DNA of 64,000 nucleotides from Candidatus Binatus soli (GTDB lineage Bacteria > Desulfobacterota > Binatia > Binatales > Binataceae). The notes beneath the pieces are model-generated. The model saw nothing but the letters and a program-made list of their open reading frames with translations, was not told where the DNA came from and made no database searches. Location of the stretch: assembly GCA_002479255.1 (NCBI GenBank), contig DLMJ01000050.1:8498-72497 (forward strand). The letters are read 5' to 3'. Below, one piece after another: positions 43,031 through 51,761 of this stretch; the first letter of the stretch is position 1, and every line of letters begins with the position of its first letter. The translations under genes and the position numbers were made by a program.

Positions 43031-43045
43031 AATTGAGCAGCACCC

Positions 43046-44278
43046 ATGAAATTGTCCAGCATGAAAAATAGCGCGTGGATGCTCGCGATCGCCGCGATCA
43101 TCATTGTAGGCGTCTGGTATTTCCTTGGCCGGAGTTCGTCCGGGACAAGAATTGTTACCGCCGCGGTCACAGAAGGGCCGATCGTGCGCTCGGTGACGGC
43201 GACTGGAACGGTCAATCCGGTCATCACGGTGCAGCTCGGCACTTACGTGTCGGGACCGATCATCGCAATTTATAAAGACTACAATGCGCCGGTGACGAAG
43301 GGGCAGCTAATCGCGAAGATTGACCCGAGCACCTACCAGGTGACGGTCGATGTTGCGCGTGCGACGCTTGCGAACTCGCTAGCGCAACTGGGCAAGGACA
43401 ACGCCGACCTCGACTACAAGAAAGTCACCTACGATCGCAACCTGGCGCTGTACAAGGCCGACGCAGTCTCGAAGGACACGCTGGATTCGGCGTACAGCGC
43501 GTGGCAGATGGATGTCGCGCAGATCAAGCTCGATCACGCCAATATCCAGCAGCAAACGGCCAACGTGAAAGCGGCCGAGGTCAACCTGAATTACACCAAT
43601 ATCGTGTCACCGGTTGACGGCACGGTGGTCTCGCGCAACGTGGACGTGGGCCAGACGGTGGCGGCGAGCTTTCAGACGCCGACGCTGTTTCTGATCGCGA
43701 AGGACCTGACCAAGATGCAGGTGGACTCCAACGTCAGCGAGTCCGATATCGGCTACGTGCGGCAAGGGCAGAAGGCGACGTTTCGGGTGGACGCGTTTCC
43801 CGACCGCGATTTCGAGGGCGTGGTGAGCCAGGTTCGGCAGGCGCCGATCACGGTTCAAAACGTGGTGACCTACGACGTGGTGGTGAGCGTGGAAAATCCC
43901 GAGCTGCTGCTGAAGCCGGGGATGACGGCGAATGTGAACGTCGTAACGGCGTCAAAAGCCAAGGTGGTGCGCGTTCCGATCGACGCACTGCGCTTTGCGC
44001 CGCCCGGAGAACCGCCGGCGGATTCCGCGGCGCTTGACGGAGCACCAGGCCGCCAGACCCGAGTCTGGGTTCTCGAGAATCGCAAAGTCACACCGGTCAC
44101 GATCACCACCGGGCTCAGCGACGGAACCTGGGTCGAAGTCGCCGAGGGCAACGTGCAAGCGGGCGATCGCGTGGTGACGGACGAAGTGCGCGGCGCAGGA
44201 TCGCATGGCGCGGGGTCATCTTCGTCGCACGGCGGCGGCGGCGGTGGAATAGGCGGGATGATGCACATGCCCCACTAG
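43046..44278 (+). CDS. macA: MacA-like periplasmic adaptor of an ABC efflux pump
   Basis: A 410-residue membrane-fusion protein. An N-terminal membrane anchor lies at residues 10-28. The hairpin-lipoyl region contains NYTNIVSPVDGTVVSRNVDVG, and a beta-barrel with QATFRVDAFPDRDF-type sequence follows. A Gly/His-rich tail (GSSSSHGGGGG) ends the protein, and might bind metal. It couples the inner-membrane MacB transporter to an outer-membrane TolC-type channel. The macB gene follows after 17 bases. Confidence 0.9.
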   Translation: MKLSSMKNSAWMLAIAAIIIVGVWYFLGRSSSGTRIVTAAVTEGPIVRSVTATGTVNPVITVQLGTYVSGPIIAIYKDYNAPVTKGQLIAKIDPSTYQVTVDVARATLANSLAQLGKDNADLDYKKVTYDRNLALYKADAVSKDTLDSAYSAWQMDVAQIKLDHANIQQQTANVKAAEVNLNYTNIVSPVDGTVVSRNVDVGQTVAASFQTPTLFLIAKDLTKMQVDSNVSESDIGYVRQGQKATFRVDAFPDRDFEGVVSQVRQAPITVQNVVTYDVVVSVENPELLLKPGMTANVNVVTASKAKVVRVPIDALRFAPPGEPPADSAALDGAPGRQTRVWVLENRKVTPVTITTGLSDGTWVEVAEGNVQAGDRVVTDEVRGAGSHGAGSSSSHGGGGGGIGGMMHMPH

Positions 44279-44295
44279 GCGCGGGCGGCGATCCG

Positions 44296-46434
44296 ATGAA
44301 AAGAGTGATTGAACTGGTCGATTTGACCAAGACCTACCTGCTTGGCGACATTGAGGTTAACGCGCTGCGCGGGGTGAACCTTACGATCGATCGGGGCGAG
44401 TTCGTTGCAGTGATGGGTGCGTCGGGCTCGGGCAAATCGACGCTGATGAACATGCTGGGATGCCTGGACCGGCCCACCAGCGGCCGCTACATCCTGGAGG
44501 GCGAGGACGTCGCGCGACTGAACGAGTCGGAGCTGGCGACGATCCGCAGCCGGCGAGTCGGGTTCGTTTTTCAGAACTTCAACCTGCTGTCGCGAACCTC
44601 GACGCTGGAGAACGTCGAGCTGCCGCTGTTCTATTCGGCGTGGACCTCGGACGGAGAGAGCCGCGCGGCCGACATGGTGAAACTGGTCGGGCTGGCGGGC
44701 CGCGAGCAGAGCCATCCGAATCAACTCTCAGGCGGGCAGCAGCAGCGGGTGGCGATCGCGCGGGCGCTGGTCAATCGCCCGTCGATCCTGCTCGCCGACG
44801 AGCCGACCGGCAATCTCGACTCGACCAACTCGGCCGAGATAATGGAGGTGCTCACCAAGCTCAATCGCGAACAGGGAATCACGGTGATCGTGGTGACGCA
44901 CGATCCCGACGTGGCGGCCTACGCGGACCGGGTCGTCACGTTTCGCGACGGCGTGATCATCTCGGACACTCGAAAAGACGGCGCCGGCGTGCGTGGCGGC
45001 GCGGGCGGCAATGCGGCGGCGCCGGAGACGGCGGATCGAGCCGGGTCGCTCGTGGACGAGGTGTGGACGTTTGCCAGCATGGCGGTGGTCGCGGCGGGTC
45101 GCGCGATCAAGCGCAACAAGCTGCGTGCGGCGCTCACGATGCTCGGTATTTTCATCGGCGTCGCGGCGGTGATCACGATGGTGGCGGTGGGCGACGGGGC
45201 GCGAGCGTCGGTGGAGGCGCAAATCAACAGCCTCGGCACCAACCTGCTGGTGGTGCTGCCGGGCGCGACGACCGCCAACGGCGTGCGCGCGGGGCTGGGC
45301 AGCAATTCCACGCTTACGGTCGGCGATGCGCAGGCAATTGCGCATGGCGGAGGGCCGGTGGGGCTGGTGACCTACATGGATCGGCAGGTGGCGCAGGTGG
45401 TCTCGGGGAATCGCAACTGGAGCACCAACATCCAGGGGACGACTTCGAATTATTTTGCGATCCGCGACTGGCCGCCGTCGATCGGACGCATCTTCACCGA
45501 CTCGGAGGAAAAGGCGGGCGCGGCAGTATGCTTGCTTGGACAGACGGTGGTGAACAACCTGTTCGGCGAGGGGCAGAATCCGGTCGGCGCGACGATTCGG
45601 GTGAAGAACTTCCCGATGAAAATAATTGGCGTGCTGTCCGTCAAGGGACAGTCGAGTTACGGGCAGGACCAGGACGACGTGGTAATCGTGCCGTTCAACA
45701 CCGCAGAGCGCAAAGTGCTGGGCGTGTCGGCGCCGTCGTCGTCGTCGGCCTCGCCCGCGGCAGTAGCCACAGCTAGCGCGACCAACCCTTACGCGTCGGT
45801 ACCGACGACCAATTCGGTTTACAGCTCGACCACCGAATCGACCAGCGCGTTCGGGAGCGCTCCAAAAATCACCGGCGTCGTGAATACGATGTACATCAAG
45901 GCGAGCAGCTCCGAGCAGGTGGACAGCGCGGTTACGCAAATCACGCGCCTGCTGCACGAGCGCCATCACATCCAGGCGAAACAGGATGACGACTTCACGG
46001 TGCGCAATCTCAGCGAAATAGCGGCGGCGTCCGAGAACGCCACGCAGGTGATGACGATGCTGCTTTTGGCAGTGGCGTCGATTTCGCTGCTGGTGGGCGG
46101 AATCGGAATCATGAACATCATGCTGGTGTCGGTGACGGAGCGCACGCGCGAGATAGGAATTCGCATGGCGATCGGCGCGCGCCGCATCCACATCATGCTG
46201 CAGTTCCTGGTCGAGGCGATGCTGCTGTCGGCGATGGGCGGGTTCGCGGGGATAATCCTGGGCATACTCGTGTCGAAGCTGATTTCAGCGCTGGCGGAAT
46301 GGCCGACGCTGGTCTCGCCGGTAGCGGTGGTGGGCGGTTTCGTCTTTTCGGCGGCGGTGGGAGTTTTCTTCGGCTATTACCCGGCTCGCAAAGCGAGCCT
46401 GCTACACCCGATCGACGCTTTGCGCTACGAATAG
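44296..46434 (+). CDS. macB: MacB-like ABC transporter, ATPase-permease fusion
   Basis: A 712-residue protein. The N-terminal ATPase has the Walker A GASGSGKSTLMN near residue 41, the signature QLSGGQQQRV and the Walker B ILLADEPTGNLD. After residue 260 come the four-helix MacB permease and large periplasmic domain, ending with the FtsX part (SVTERTREIGIRMAIGAR). It exports macrolides, peptides or toxins with MacA. A Ser/Ala/Thr-rich insertion near 477-520 in the periplasmic domain is unusual. Confidence 0.9.
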   Translation: MKRVIELVDLTKTYLLGDIEVNALRGVNLTIDRGEFVAVMGASGSGKSTLMNMLGCLDRPTSGRYILEGEDVARLNESELATIRSRRVGFVFQNFNLLSRTSTLENVELPLFYSAWTSDGESRAADMVKLVGLAGREQSHPNQLSGGQQQRVAIARALVNRPSILLADEPTGNLDSTNSAEIMEVLTKLNREQGITVIVVTHDPDVAAYADRVVTFRDGVIISDTRKDGAGVRGGAGGNAAAPETADRAGSLVDEVWTFASMAVVAAGRAIKRNKLRAALTMLGIFIGVAAVITMVAVGDGARASVEAQINSLGTNLLVVLPGATTANGVRAGLGSNSTLTVGDAQAIAHGGGPVGLVTYMDRQVAQVVSGNRNWSTNIQGTTSNYFAIRDWPPSIGRIFTDSEEKAGAAVCLLGQTVVNNLFGEGQNPVGATIRVKNFPMKIIGVLSVKGQSSYGQDQDDVVIVPFNTAERKVLGVSAPSSSSASPAAVATASATNPYASVPTTNSVYSSTTESTSAFGSAPKITGVVNTMYIKASSSEQVDSAVTQITRLLHERHHIQAKQDDDFTVRNLSEIAAASENATQVMTMLLLAVASISLLVGGIGIMNIMLVSVTERTREIGIRMAIGARRIHIMLQFLVEAMLLSAMGGFAGIILGILVSKLISALAEWPTLVSPVAVVGGFVFSAAVGVFFGYYPARKASLLHPIDALRYE

Positions 46435-46462
46435 TTTGGGAACGATAACGGTTCCGCGCATT

Positions 46463-46570
46463 GCTCTGCCCGGGCAGAACACGCCCGAGCCCGAGTGCTG
46501 GTACGTCAACATGGGTGCGGTGGACAAAGATTTCTTCACCGCCGACGCGATGGTAAAGGCTGCTCCGTAA
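46463..46570 (+). pseudogene. 3' remnant of a second DUF1329 gene
   Basis: Read in this frame, the sequence gives ALPGQNTPEPECWYVNMGA followed by VDKDFFTADAMVKAAP and a stop at 46570. It matches the last 35 residues of the intact DUF1329 protein at 48.0 kb (LPGQHTPEHECWYINMGA, VDKDF, AMV, AP). It has no start and is joined directly after macB, so the rest of a tandem copy has been deleted. Confidence 0.8.
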
Positions 46571-46621
46571 GCGAATTAGCCAGATAAATTAGGGGCTTTA
46601 CGTCCCTCTAATAGCTCGAAC

Positions 46622-46661
46622 GGGGCGGTGCAGCGAAAAAGCTGTGCCGCCCCGCGCTTTT
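46622..46661 (+). terminator. Rho-independent terminator
   Basis: GGGGCGGTGCAGC at 46622-46634 pairs with GCTGTGCCGCCCC at 46641-46653 (two G-T pairs) around a GAAAAA loop, followed by GCGCTTTTCT. It probably ended the macAB and lost-gene transcript. Confidence 0.75.
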
Positions 46662-46728
46662 CTATCGTCGGAACGTCAGCCTGTAGAGTTAAGGAACAAT
46701 CCGATAATATGACGAGTCACGTACTTGA

Positions 46729-46765
46729 CTAAATAAAATTTAGCGACCAAGAATTAGAATTCTAA
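46729..46765. promoter_or_regulatory. Two palindromes upstream of the DUF1329 gene
   Basis: CTAAAT-AAA-ATTTAG at 46729-46743 and TTAGAATTCTAA at 46754-46765 are perfect inverted repeats in an AT-rich patch before the gene at 46789. They probably mark its promoter and operator. Confidence 0.5.
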
Positions 46766-46788
46766 AGATGGACAGGAGGTCGTGGATA

Positions 46789-48081
46789 ATGGCCAGGCAT
46801 GCTTTGGGGAAGATATTGCCGGGCGTGGGGACGTTAATGCTCTTATGTCTCATCGTGGCTTCAGCAAACGCGACAGTGAAGCCGGGTGACGTCATAACAC
46901 CCGAAAACGCGGCACAGGTCAAAGACTTGGTTTCACCCGGGGTATTTTACGCCGTGACTCATGGAATGCACATGGAGATCGTGCCCTCCGACCGGATCGA
47001 GTGGCCGCCGCCTTACAGGGAGGCGACGGAAAAGTATTCCCCGCAGGTGCGGCTCGCTAACGATCATCGCAGCCTGCTCGGCTATGTCGCCGGCCTGCCG
47101 TTTCCGTTGATCGATCCGAACGACCCTTATGCGGGGACGAAAATCATCTGGAACAACGTGTGGCGGCCCATCAGCAGCGATGACTACGACCTGCGCTTCT
47201 TCGATTGCCAGAGCGAGTACGTCCGTCCGGGCCAGGACCAGAACATAATCTTGGACTTGGAGATCGGTCATTACGCCGGCTACAACCTTTTCGGACGGAC
47301 CGAGGTCGAGCCAATGCCGGTCGATCCGGACTTCAAGCAGTCGGGGCGCCTGTGGTTGTTCGCTCTGTACCCCTTTCTTTCGCCGGAGGCCCAGCGCGGC
47401 CAAGGCCTGATCCGCTATCGCTACGCGGATCCGAACCGCGGCGACGACACTTGGGATTGGCAGCCCGGCACCCGTCGTGTGCGGCGTCTGAACGAGGCGA
47501 TAAACAGCAGCGCGACGGGAGCGCAGAGCTTCGATCCCGATCACTTCGCGGGCTTCAACTCCAAGGTCGAGGAGTACAACTACAAGTTCCTGGGTGACAG
47601 GCAGATGCTCGCGAGTGCGCATGCGGAGCATTCGCCAGAAGAGACTTGCCCCTACGATGGCGGTGCGACCGCATGCCCCGAGGCTTGGGAGATGCGCCAC
47701 ATATACATCGTCGAGTCGAAACCCCGGCGCGACATGAGCAATCCGGGTGCGCTCGACAGTTTGACCGACGTATTTGTGGACGCCGAATTAGCGTACGAGC
47801 CGTACATCGACACCTATGACCAAAAGGGTCATTTATGGCGCGCGCACATCTACTGGCTGGCCTATCGCGACCGCCCGGTGCCGGATGCCCGCGTTGCAAT
47901 CTACCCGTTCAAGCGGGAGTTCATAGTGGGTTCGGCTTCGATCGACACGCAGGGTAACTACTCGTCAATGTGTTACCTGCCCGGCCAGCACACGCCCGAG
48001 CACGAATGCTGGTACATCAACATGGGGGCAGTCGACAAGGATTTCTGCTCAGTGAAGGCGATGGTGGCCTCAGCTCCTTAA
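46789..48081 (+). CDS. DUF1329 domain-containing exported protein
   Basis: A 430-residue protein. Residues 1-25 form a signal peptide (LCLIVASANAT). The rest matches the DUF1329 family: IDPNDPYAGTKIIWNNVWRP, a PGTRRVRRL stretch and a C-terminal WRAHIYWLAYRD. This fold resembles LolA/LolB lipoprotein carriers and its genes often accompany efflux or hydrocarbon-related genes; the role is unproven. The ATG at 46789 has GGAGG about 9 bases upstream and gives a clean signal peptide. A tandem relative has been lost, leaving the remnant at 46463. Confidence 0.8.
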   Translation: MARHALGKILPGVGTLMLLCLIVASANATVKPGDVITPENAAQVKDLVSPGVFYAVTHGMHMEIVPSDRIEWPPPYREATEKYSPQVRLANDHRSLLGYVAGLPFPLIDPNDPYAGTKIIWNNVWRPISSDDYDLRFFDCQSEYVRPGQDQNIILDLEIGHYAGYNLFGRTEVEPMPVDPDFKQSGRLWLFALYPFLSPEAQRGQGLIRYRYADPNRGDDTWDWQPGTRRVRRLNEAINSSATGAQSFDPDHFAGFNSKVEEYNYKFLGDRQMLASAHAEHSPEETCPYDGGATACPEAWEMRHIYIVESKPRRDMSNPGALDSLTDVFVDAELAYEPYIDTYDQKGHLWRAHIYWLAYRDRPVPDARVAIYPFKREFIVGSASIDTQGNYSSMCYLPGQHTPEHECWYINMGAVDKDFCSVKAMVASAP

Positions 48082-48146
48082 GCCCGAGCATTAAGAAGCC
48101 TGATTGATTGCTGAAACAGGCGCGGAGCAAAACGGTCAGTCGCCGT

Positions 48147-48173
48147 GGCGCTTCGCGCCTTGGTTTTTTCCAC
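48147..48173 (+). terminator. Possible rho-independent terminator
   Basis: GGCGC-TTC-GCGCC at 48147-48159 is followed by TTGGTTTTTTCC. The stem is short (5 bp) but the T run is good, and it lies 65 bases after the DUF1329 stop. Confidence 0.55.
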
Positions 48174-48392
48174 AGAGCGCGAATGTGAATCGTTTGCATA
48201 TACCGGATCGCCGAATATATTCGGCGTATCGCGCGATTGGGTCTTTGCACCCAAAGCGTGATGGCAGAAAAGGTCCCGTGTCCGAAGCCGGTGCGGATGC
48301 GCCTCGCAGGTCCAACGAGTCGCTCTGCGTCGGCAACTTTCCCGCCGCACCCGCGCGATCCGCTTCTTCCAGCGCATCGCCGCGTAGCCGAG

Positions 48393-49439
48393 TCAGACCT
48401 TGAAGCGGATATGAATCATGTCGCCGTCGCGCATCACGTAGTCGCGGCCCTCGAGCCTGAGCTTGCCGGCCTCTTTGACCTTCGCGTCAGACTTGTGGAT
48501 GGCAAAATCCTCGTAGCTGACGACTTCGGCCCGGATGAATCCGCGCGCGATATCAGTGTGGATCACGCCGGCGGCATCGAGCGCCGACTCGCCGCGGCGG
48601 AGCGACCATGCATGCGCCTCGGGCTCGCCGGCGGTGTAGAAAGTGATCAGCCCGAGATGATTGTAGAGCGCGCCGATCAGCCGATCGCGCGCGGGCGCGT
48701 CGAGTCCCGCGTCTTTGAGCATCTCCTTTTGGCCGGCCTCGTCGAGTTCCCACAATTCCGACTCGAAAGCGGCCGCGAGCCGGAACACCTCGAGTCCGTG
48801 CGCGCGAACGGCGGCGCGCTCGGCGTCGGTGACATCGGCGGCGGCGCGTTCCATCTCGCAGTTGACGGTGACCAGCGCGGGCTTTCGCGAAAGAAACCCG
48901 AAGCTCGAAAATGCCTGGGCCTCCTGCGCCGTCAGTTCGAGCAGTCTCAGTGCTCTGCCGTCGCCGAGCCATGCGATCACTTTCTCGAGTGCCGCGCGTT
49001 CGAAGTCGCTGCCGCCCTTCTCCTTCTTCAGCCGCTCGAGGCGGCGTTCGGCTTGGTCGAAGTCGGCGAACACCAGCTCGCCCTCGATACTTTCGAGAGT
49101 CGCGACCAGGTCTTTTTCCATGCCGGCGAATTGCGGAATCACGATCAGCAGCGCGTCCATGTCGCGCACCAGCGGCAGCAGACTCGGATCGAGGGCAGCG
49201 CCCTCCTTCTGCTCTTTGGGATTTGGCGCGAAGTCGAGGATGGTGAGCTCGACCGGGATCTTCTTCTTCGAACCGTACGCCGATTCAAGAAAATCGAGAC
49301 GCGGATCCGCGACCTTGATTTGTCCCGGGCGCGCACGATTGCGGCCCTCGGCCGTGCCAGGAATCGGCGCGAGTCCTGTCAGTGCGTGAAATACGGTTGA
49401 TTTCCCGGCGCCGCGTGCGCCGATGATCCCGGTCTTCAA
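48393..49439 (-). CDS. YchF-like (Obg family) P-loop NTPase, divergent
   Basis: A 348-residue protein. The P-loop is IGARGAGKSTVFHAL, altered from the usual NVGKSTLFN. The C-terminal third is a TGS-like domain: GLITFYTAGEPEAHAW, then GVIHTDIARGFIRAEV and the ending GDMIHIRF, typical of YchF. The start is TTG at 49439, with GAGGTGG about 6 bases upstream and LKTGIIG as N-terminus, as in YchF. The altered P-loop suggests an atypical NTPase (a true YchF may be elsewhere). It binds ATP or GTP and may act on ribosomes or redox regulation. Confidence 0.8.
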   Translation of the reverse strand: MKTGIIGARGAGKSTVFHALTGLAPIPGTAEGRNRARPGQIKVADPRLDFLESAYGSKKKIPVELTILDFAPNPKEQKEGAALDPSLLPLVRDMDALLIVIPQFAGMEKDLVATLESIEGELVFADFDQAERRLERLKKEKGGSDFERAALEKVIAWLGDGRALRLLELTAQEAQAFSSFGFLSRKPALVTVNCEMERAAADVTDAERAAVRAHGLEVFRLAAAFESELWELDEAGQKEMLKDAGLDAPARDRLIGALYNHLGLITFYTAGEPEAHAWSLRRGESALDAAGVIHTDIARGFIRAEVVSYEDFAIHKSDAKVKEAGKLRLEGRDYVMRDGDMIHIRFKV

Positions 49440-49634
49440 TTGATCCCACCTCGATCTCCGGGATTCTACACCACCGCAATTCGGGAGTAAGCCCGCGAAC
49501 ATGGCGTCGAATTTGCCGAAAGTGACGGTGCCGACGCTGGTGGCAGGCGCGAACGGCGGCCAGCCAGGAGTCTTTCTCGCCAGCGCCGGCTTCGCTAATC
49601 TGCTATTCCCGTCTGCGGAGCAGCGCGATGGAGA

Positions 49635-49710
49635 GCCACCCTAGCTCAGTTGGTAGAGCAGCTGATTCGTAATCAGCAGGTCGCCGGTTCGAATCCGGCG
49701 GGTGGCTCCA
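49635..49710 (+). tRNA. tRNA-Thr (CGT anticodon)
   Basis: A complete 76-base cloverleaf with encoded CCA. The acceptor GCCACCC pairs with GGGTGGC, the anticodon arm is CTGATT-CGT-AATCAG, and the T arm is GCCGGTTCGAATCCGGC. The anticodon CGT reads ACG (Thr). A broken integrase ends 7 bases downstream, so this gene's 3' end is the likely attachment site. Confidence 0.97.
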
Positions 49711-49716
49711 AAAACC

Positions 49717-50574
49717 TCAAATAGAATCTAGGGTTTTTGCGATCGTTTCAGGCTTTTTCGGGGCCGCGCGGCCATCGCTGCCAAATCGCTGCCAATCTGC
49801 TTCCGACTCGTCGAGGAAGTCGGCGTAGCTCTGATCGACGCCCGGCAACAGGTGGGCGTAATGATCCATCGTGGTCTTGGGGCTGGCGTGCCCCATCTGC
49901 GCGGCGACGTAAACGAAGTCGCGGCAACGCGCCAGGAGCGTGGAGGCGTAAGTATGCCGCGCATCGTAAAGGACGTGGCCGATTGTCGCCGTCTCGTCCA
50001 TCGCCAGATCGAAACGCTTTCGCAATCGGGAATCGTCGAGCGGCGTCCCGGAGGGGTTCGAGAATACCAACTCCGCCACGCCCTCGCCTCGATCTACGGG
50101 AGCCCGCTGAGTGCGCTTGAGTTGCCGCAGCCGCAAGACATCGGCTAGCGCGGGGCTCATATCGACGCTTCGCCGTTCGCCGGTTTTTGTGGGACCGAAG
50201 GTGCCCTTGTCGCTCACGGAGAATTCGACCCGAACCTTTCGCTTCGTGAAATCGATATCACTTCAGCCGAGCGCTCGACACTCGCCCGGTCGGAGTCCCG
50301 AACGAAGCACCAGGAAAAACAGATCGTGAAGTTCCTGGTCGTGCTCGCTGCACCATGACAAGATTGCGATCTGCTGGGCTTCTGTGAAGACACGTTCCTT
50401 AGCGACGGCAACTCGATTTGCGGCCCTCGCTTTGCGGCTTCGCCGAGATGTCCGCGCCGACGCAACGGGATTTCGGTCGATGATCCGGTCGTCGACGGCC
50501 GACTGAAAAACGACGCTCAGCGTCGCCCTGATCAACCTTACGGTCGTGGTGGACAACTTCCGCGCGGCGACCAT
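49717..50574 (-). pseudogene. Tyrosine integrase, truncated at the N-terminus and interrupted by TGA
   Basis: A site-specific recombinase remnant. A single reading frame runs from 50574 to 49717 but contains an in-frame TGA at 50263-50265, where the conserved Trp of the CRALxW motif is expected (context CRALG-stop-SDIDF). Upstream is LRSGLRPGE with the catalytic Arg; downstream is the box YDARHTYAS and MGHASPKTTMDHYAH with the catalytic Tyr. Only the last part of the N-terminal core-binding domain remains, because the sequence ahead changes to the promoter region of the nitroreductase gene. The element inserted at tRNA-Thr is therefore probably fixed. Confidence 0.85.
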
Positions 50575-50594
50575 TATAACTGAAAGGCATAGCC

Positions 50595-50639
50595 ATATCA
50601 AAAAATACGGTTGGACAGAAATATCTGTCCGCGCGATAA
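50595..50639 (+). promoter_or_regulatory. Conserved LysR-type operator/promoter box, copy A
   Basis: ATATCAAAAAATAC at 50595-50608 is followed by TTGGACAG, with a perfect dyad GGACAG-AAATAT-CTGTCC at 50613-50630, then TCCG and GCGA. TTGGAC with GATAAG 18 bases downstream could be the promoter. The same box recurs at 55380 with 34 or more of about 40 positions identical. It lies about 115 bases before the nitroreductase start. Confidence 0.7.
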
Positions 50640-50754
50640 GGGAGTGAAGACGCCGATGAGAAGGACGCAACCGCGCCCGGCGAGACGAGCGAGGACCGCC
50701 GGCATCTCTGCCATCGCGCCGGCGCAGGCGACAGCCTTGTGAGGAGGAAATCAC

Positions 50755-51582
50755 GTGGAATTGAAAGAGGTCATAGGTTGGCGGCGCTCGATTCGTTTTT
50801 ACTGGCCATACCGGCCGGTGGAGCGAGCGAAGATTCAGAAGATGCTGGAGGCGGCTCGGCGCGCCTCGTGCGTGGGCAACGTCAACAACACGCGGGCCAT
50901 CGTCGTCTGGAGGGACCAGGCATCCCCCGAGCTGCTCAAGGCGCTCACTCCGCCGCTGGGCTACCAGCAGATGCAGACGGCGCCTTGCTTCATCGTGTGG
51001 TACTCGGACGCGGCGGCGTACGAGGCCAACAAGTGGATCAGCGACCTCAAGGGTCTCGCCGAAACCAGACGGCTTGGCTCCGACACCGAGGCGACCAAGC
51101 AGCAGATCGACAAGTCTCTTCGACCGTTGTTCACGGCGATGTGGAAACAAGCTGCCGTGGCGCCGCTGGCGTTCATGGACCTCGGACAGGCCGTCGCCCA
51201 GGCCACTTTGGTGGCTTACGATGAGGGGCTGGGGACGTGCTTGATGAGCGGCCCCATGATGCTCGACAAGGTCAACAAGCTCTTGAAGCTGCCAGAGACG
51301 GCTACCATCGTTTGCATCATGTCGGTGGGCTACCCGGCTGAGTCCGCCGCGGCGGGCGGGCAGACTGTCAAGGCGCCGTTCGAGAGCCTGTTCTTCGAGA
51401 TGGAGTACGGTCGGCCCATGCGGCCGGATCCCCAGACCGTGCAGGAGTTGAAGCAAGCCAAGCTAATCCAGGAGGCTGCTCCTCTTCCGTGGCGGGATGA
51501 GGAGTTGAAGCACGTCGTGCGCGCCCTCGGGATTGAGGAGGAGCGGCAGCTCAGCGGCTTTCAGTCGGGAGGGGAATCGTAG
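50755..51582 (+). CDS. Nitroreductase-family oxidoreductase
   Basis: A 275-residue FMN-dependent protein. The N-terminal GWRRSIRFYWPYRPVERAKI and MLEAARRASC match the nitroreductase fold (RRSxRxF and LEAAxxAPS), the later DLGQAVAQATLVAYDEGLGTC the conserved central helix. It is longer than most members, with a C-terminal extension of about 50 residues. Such enzymes reduce C=C, nitro groups or act as dehydrogenases. GTG start with GAGGAGG upstream. It begins the island operon; the position suggests a redox step on a CoA ester or ring. Confidence 0.75.
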   Translation: MELKEVIGWRRSIRFYWPYRPVERAKIQKMLEAARRASCVGNVNNTRAIVVWRDQASPELLKALTPPLGYQQMQTAPCFIVWYSDAAAYEANKWISDLKGLAETRRLGSDTEATKQQIDKSLRPLFTAMWKQAAVAPLAFMDLGQAVAQATLVAYDEGLGTCLMSGPMMLDKVNKLLKLPETATIVCIMSVGYPAESAAAGGQTVKAPFESLFFEMEYGRPMRPDPQTVQELKQAKLIQEAAPLPWRDEELKHVVRALGIEEERQLSGFQSGGES

Positions 51583-51761
51583 GCGGGCAACTGCTTGTCA
51601 CAGGTGTTTGAGTCATACAGCCAAGTGGCGCGGGCCCGCTCCATCTCCCGCAGCCCCATTGTGCGGCAGCCCTGTTCTTCGACCGCTACATCGAGGTCGA
51701 TTGCGAGCTCTTCGAAGACGCGCTGGATCGCTCGGAAAGCGCCGTGTATTAGGAGGACAGC

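Noticed and set aside
49501..49643. 47-residue frame that ends inside tRNA-Thr
   Set aside because: Stop codon is in the tRNA itself and there is no family or ribosome site support.
50263..51456. 397-residue minus-strand protein
   Set aside because: Only the part below about 50574 is integrase-like; the rest is antisense to the nitroreductase gene and its promoter.
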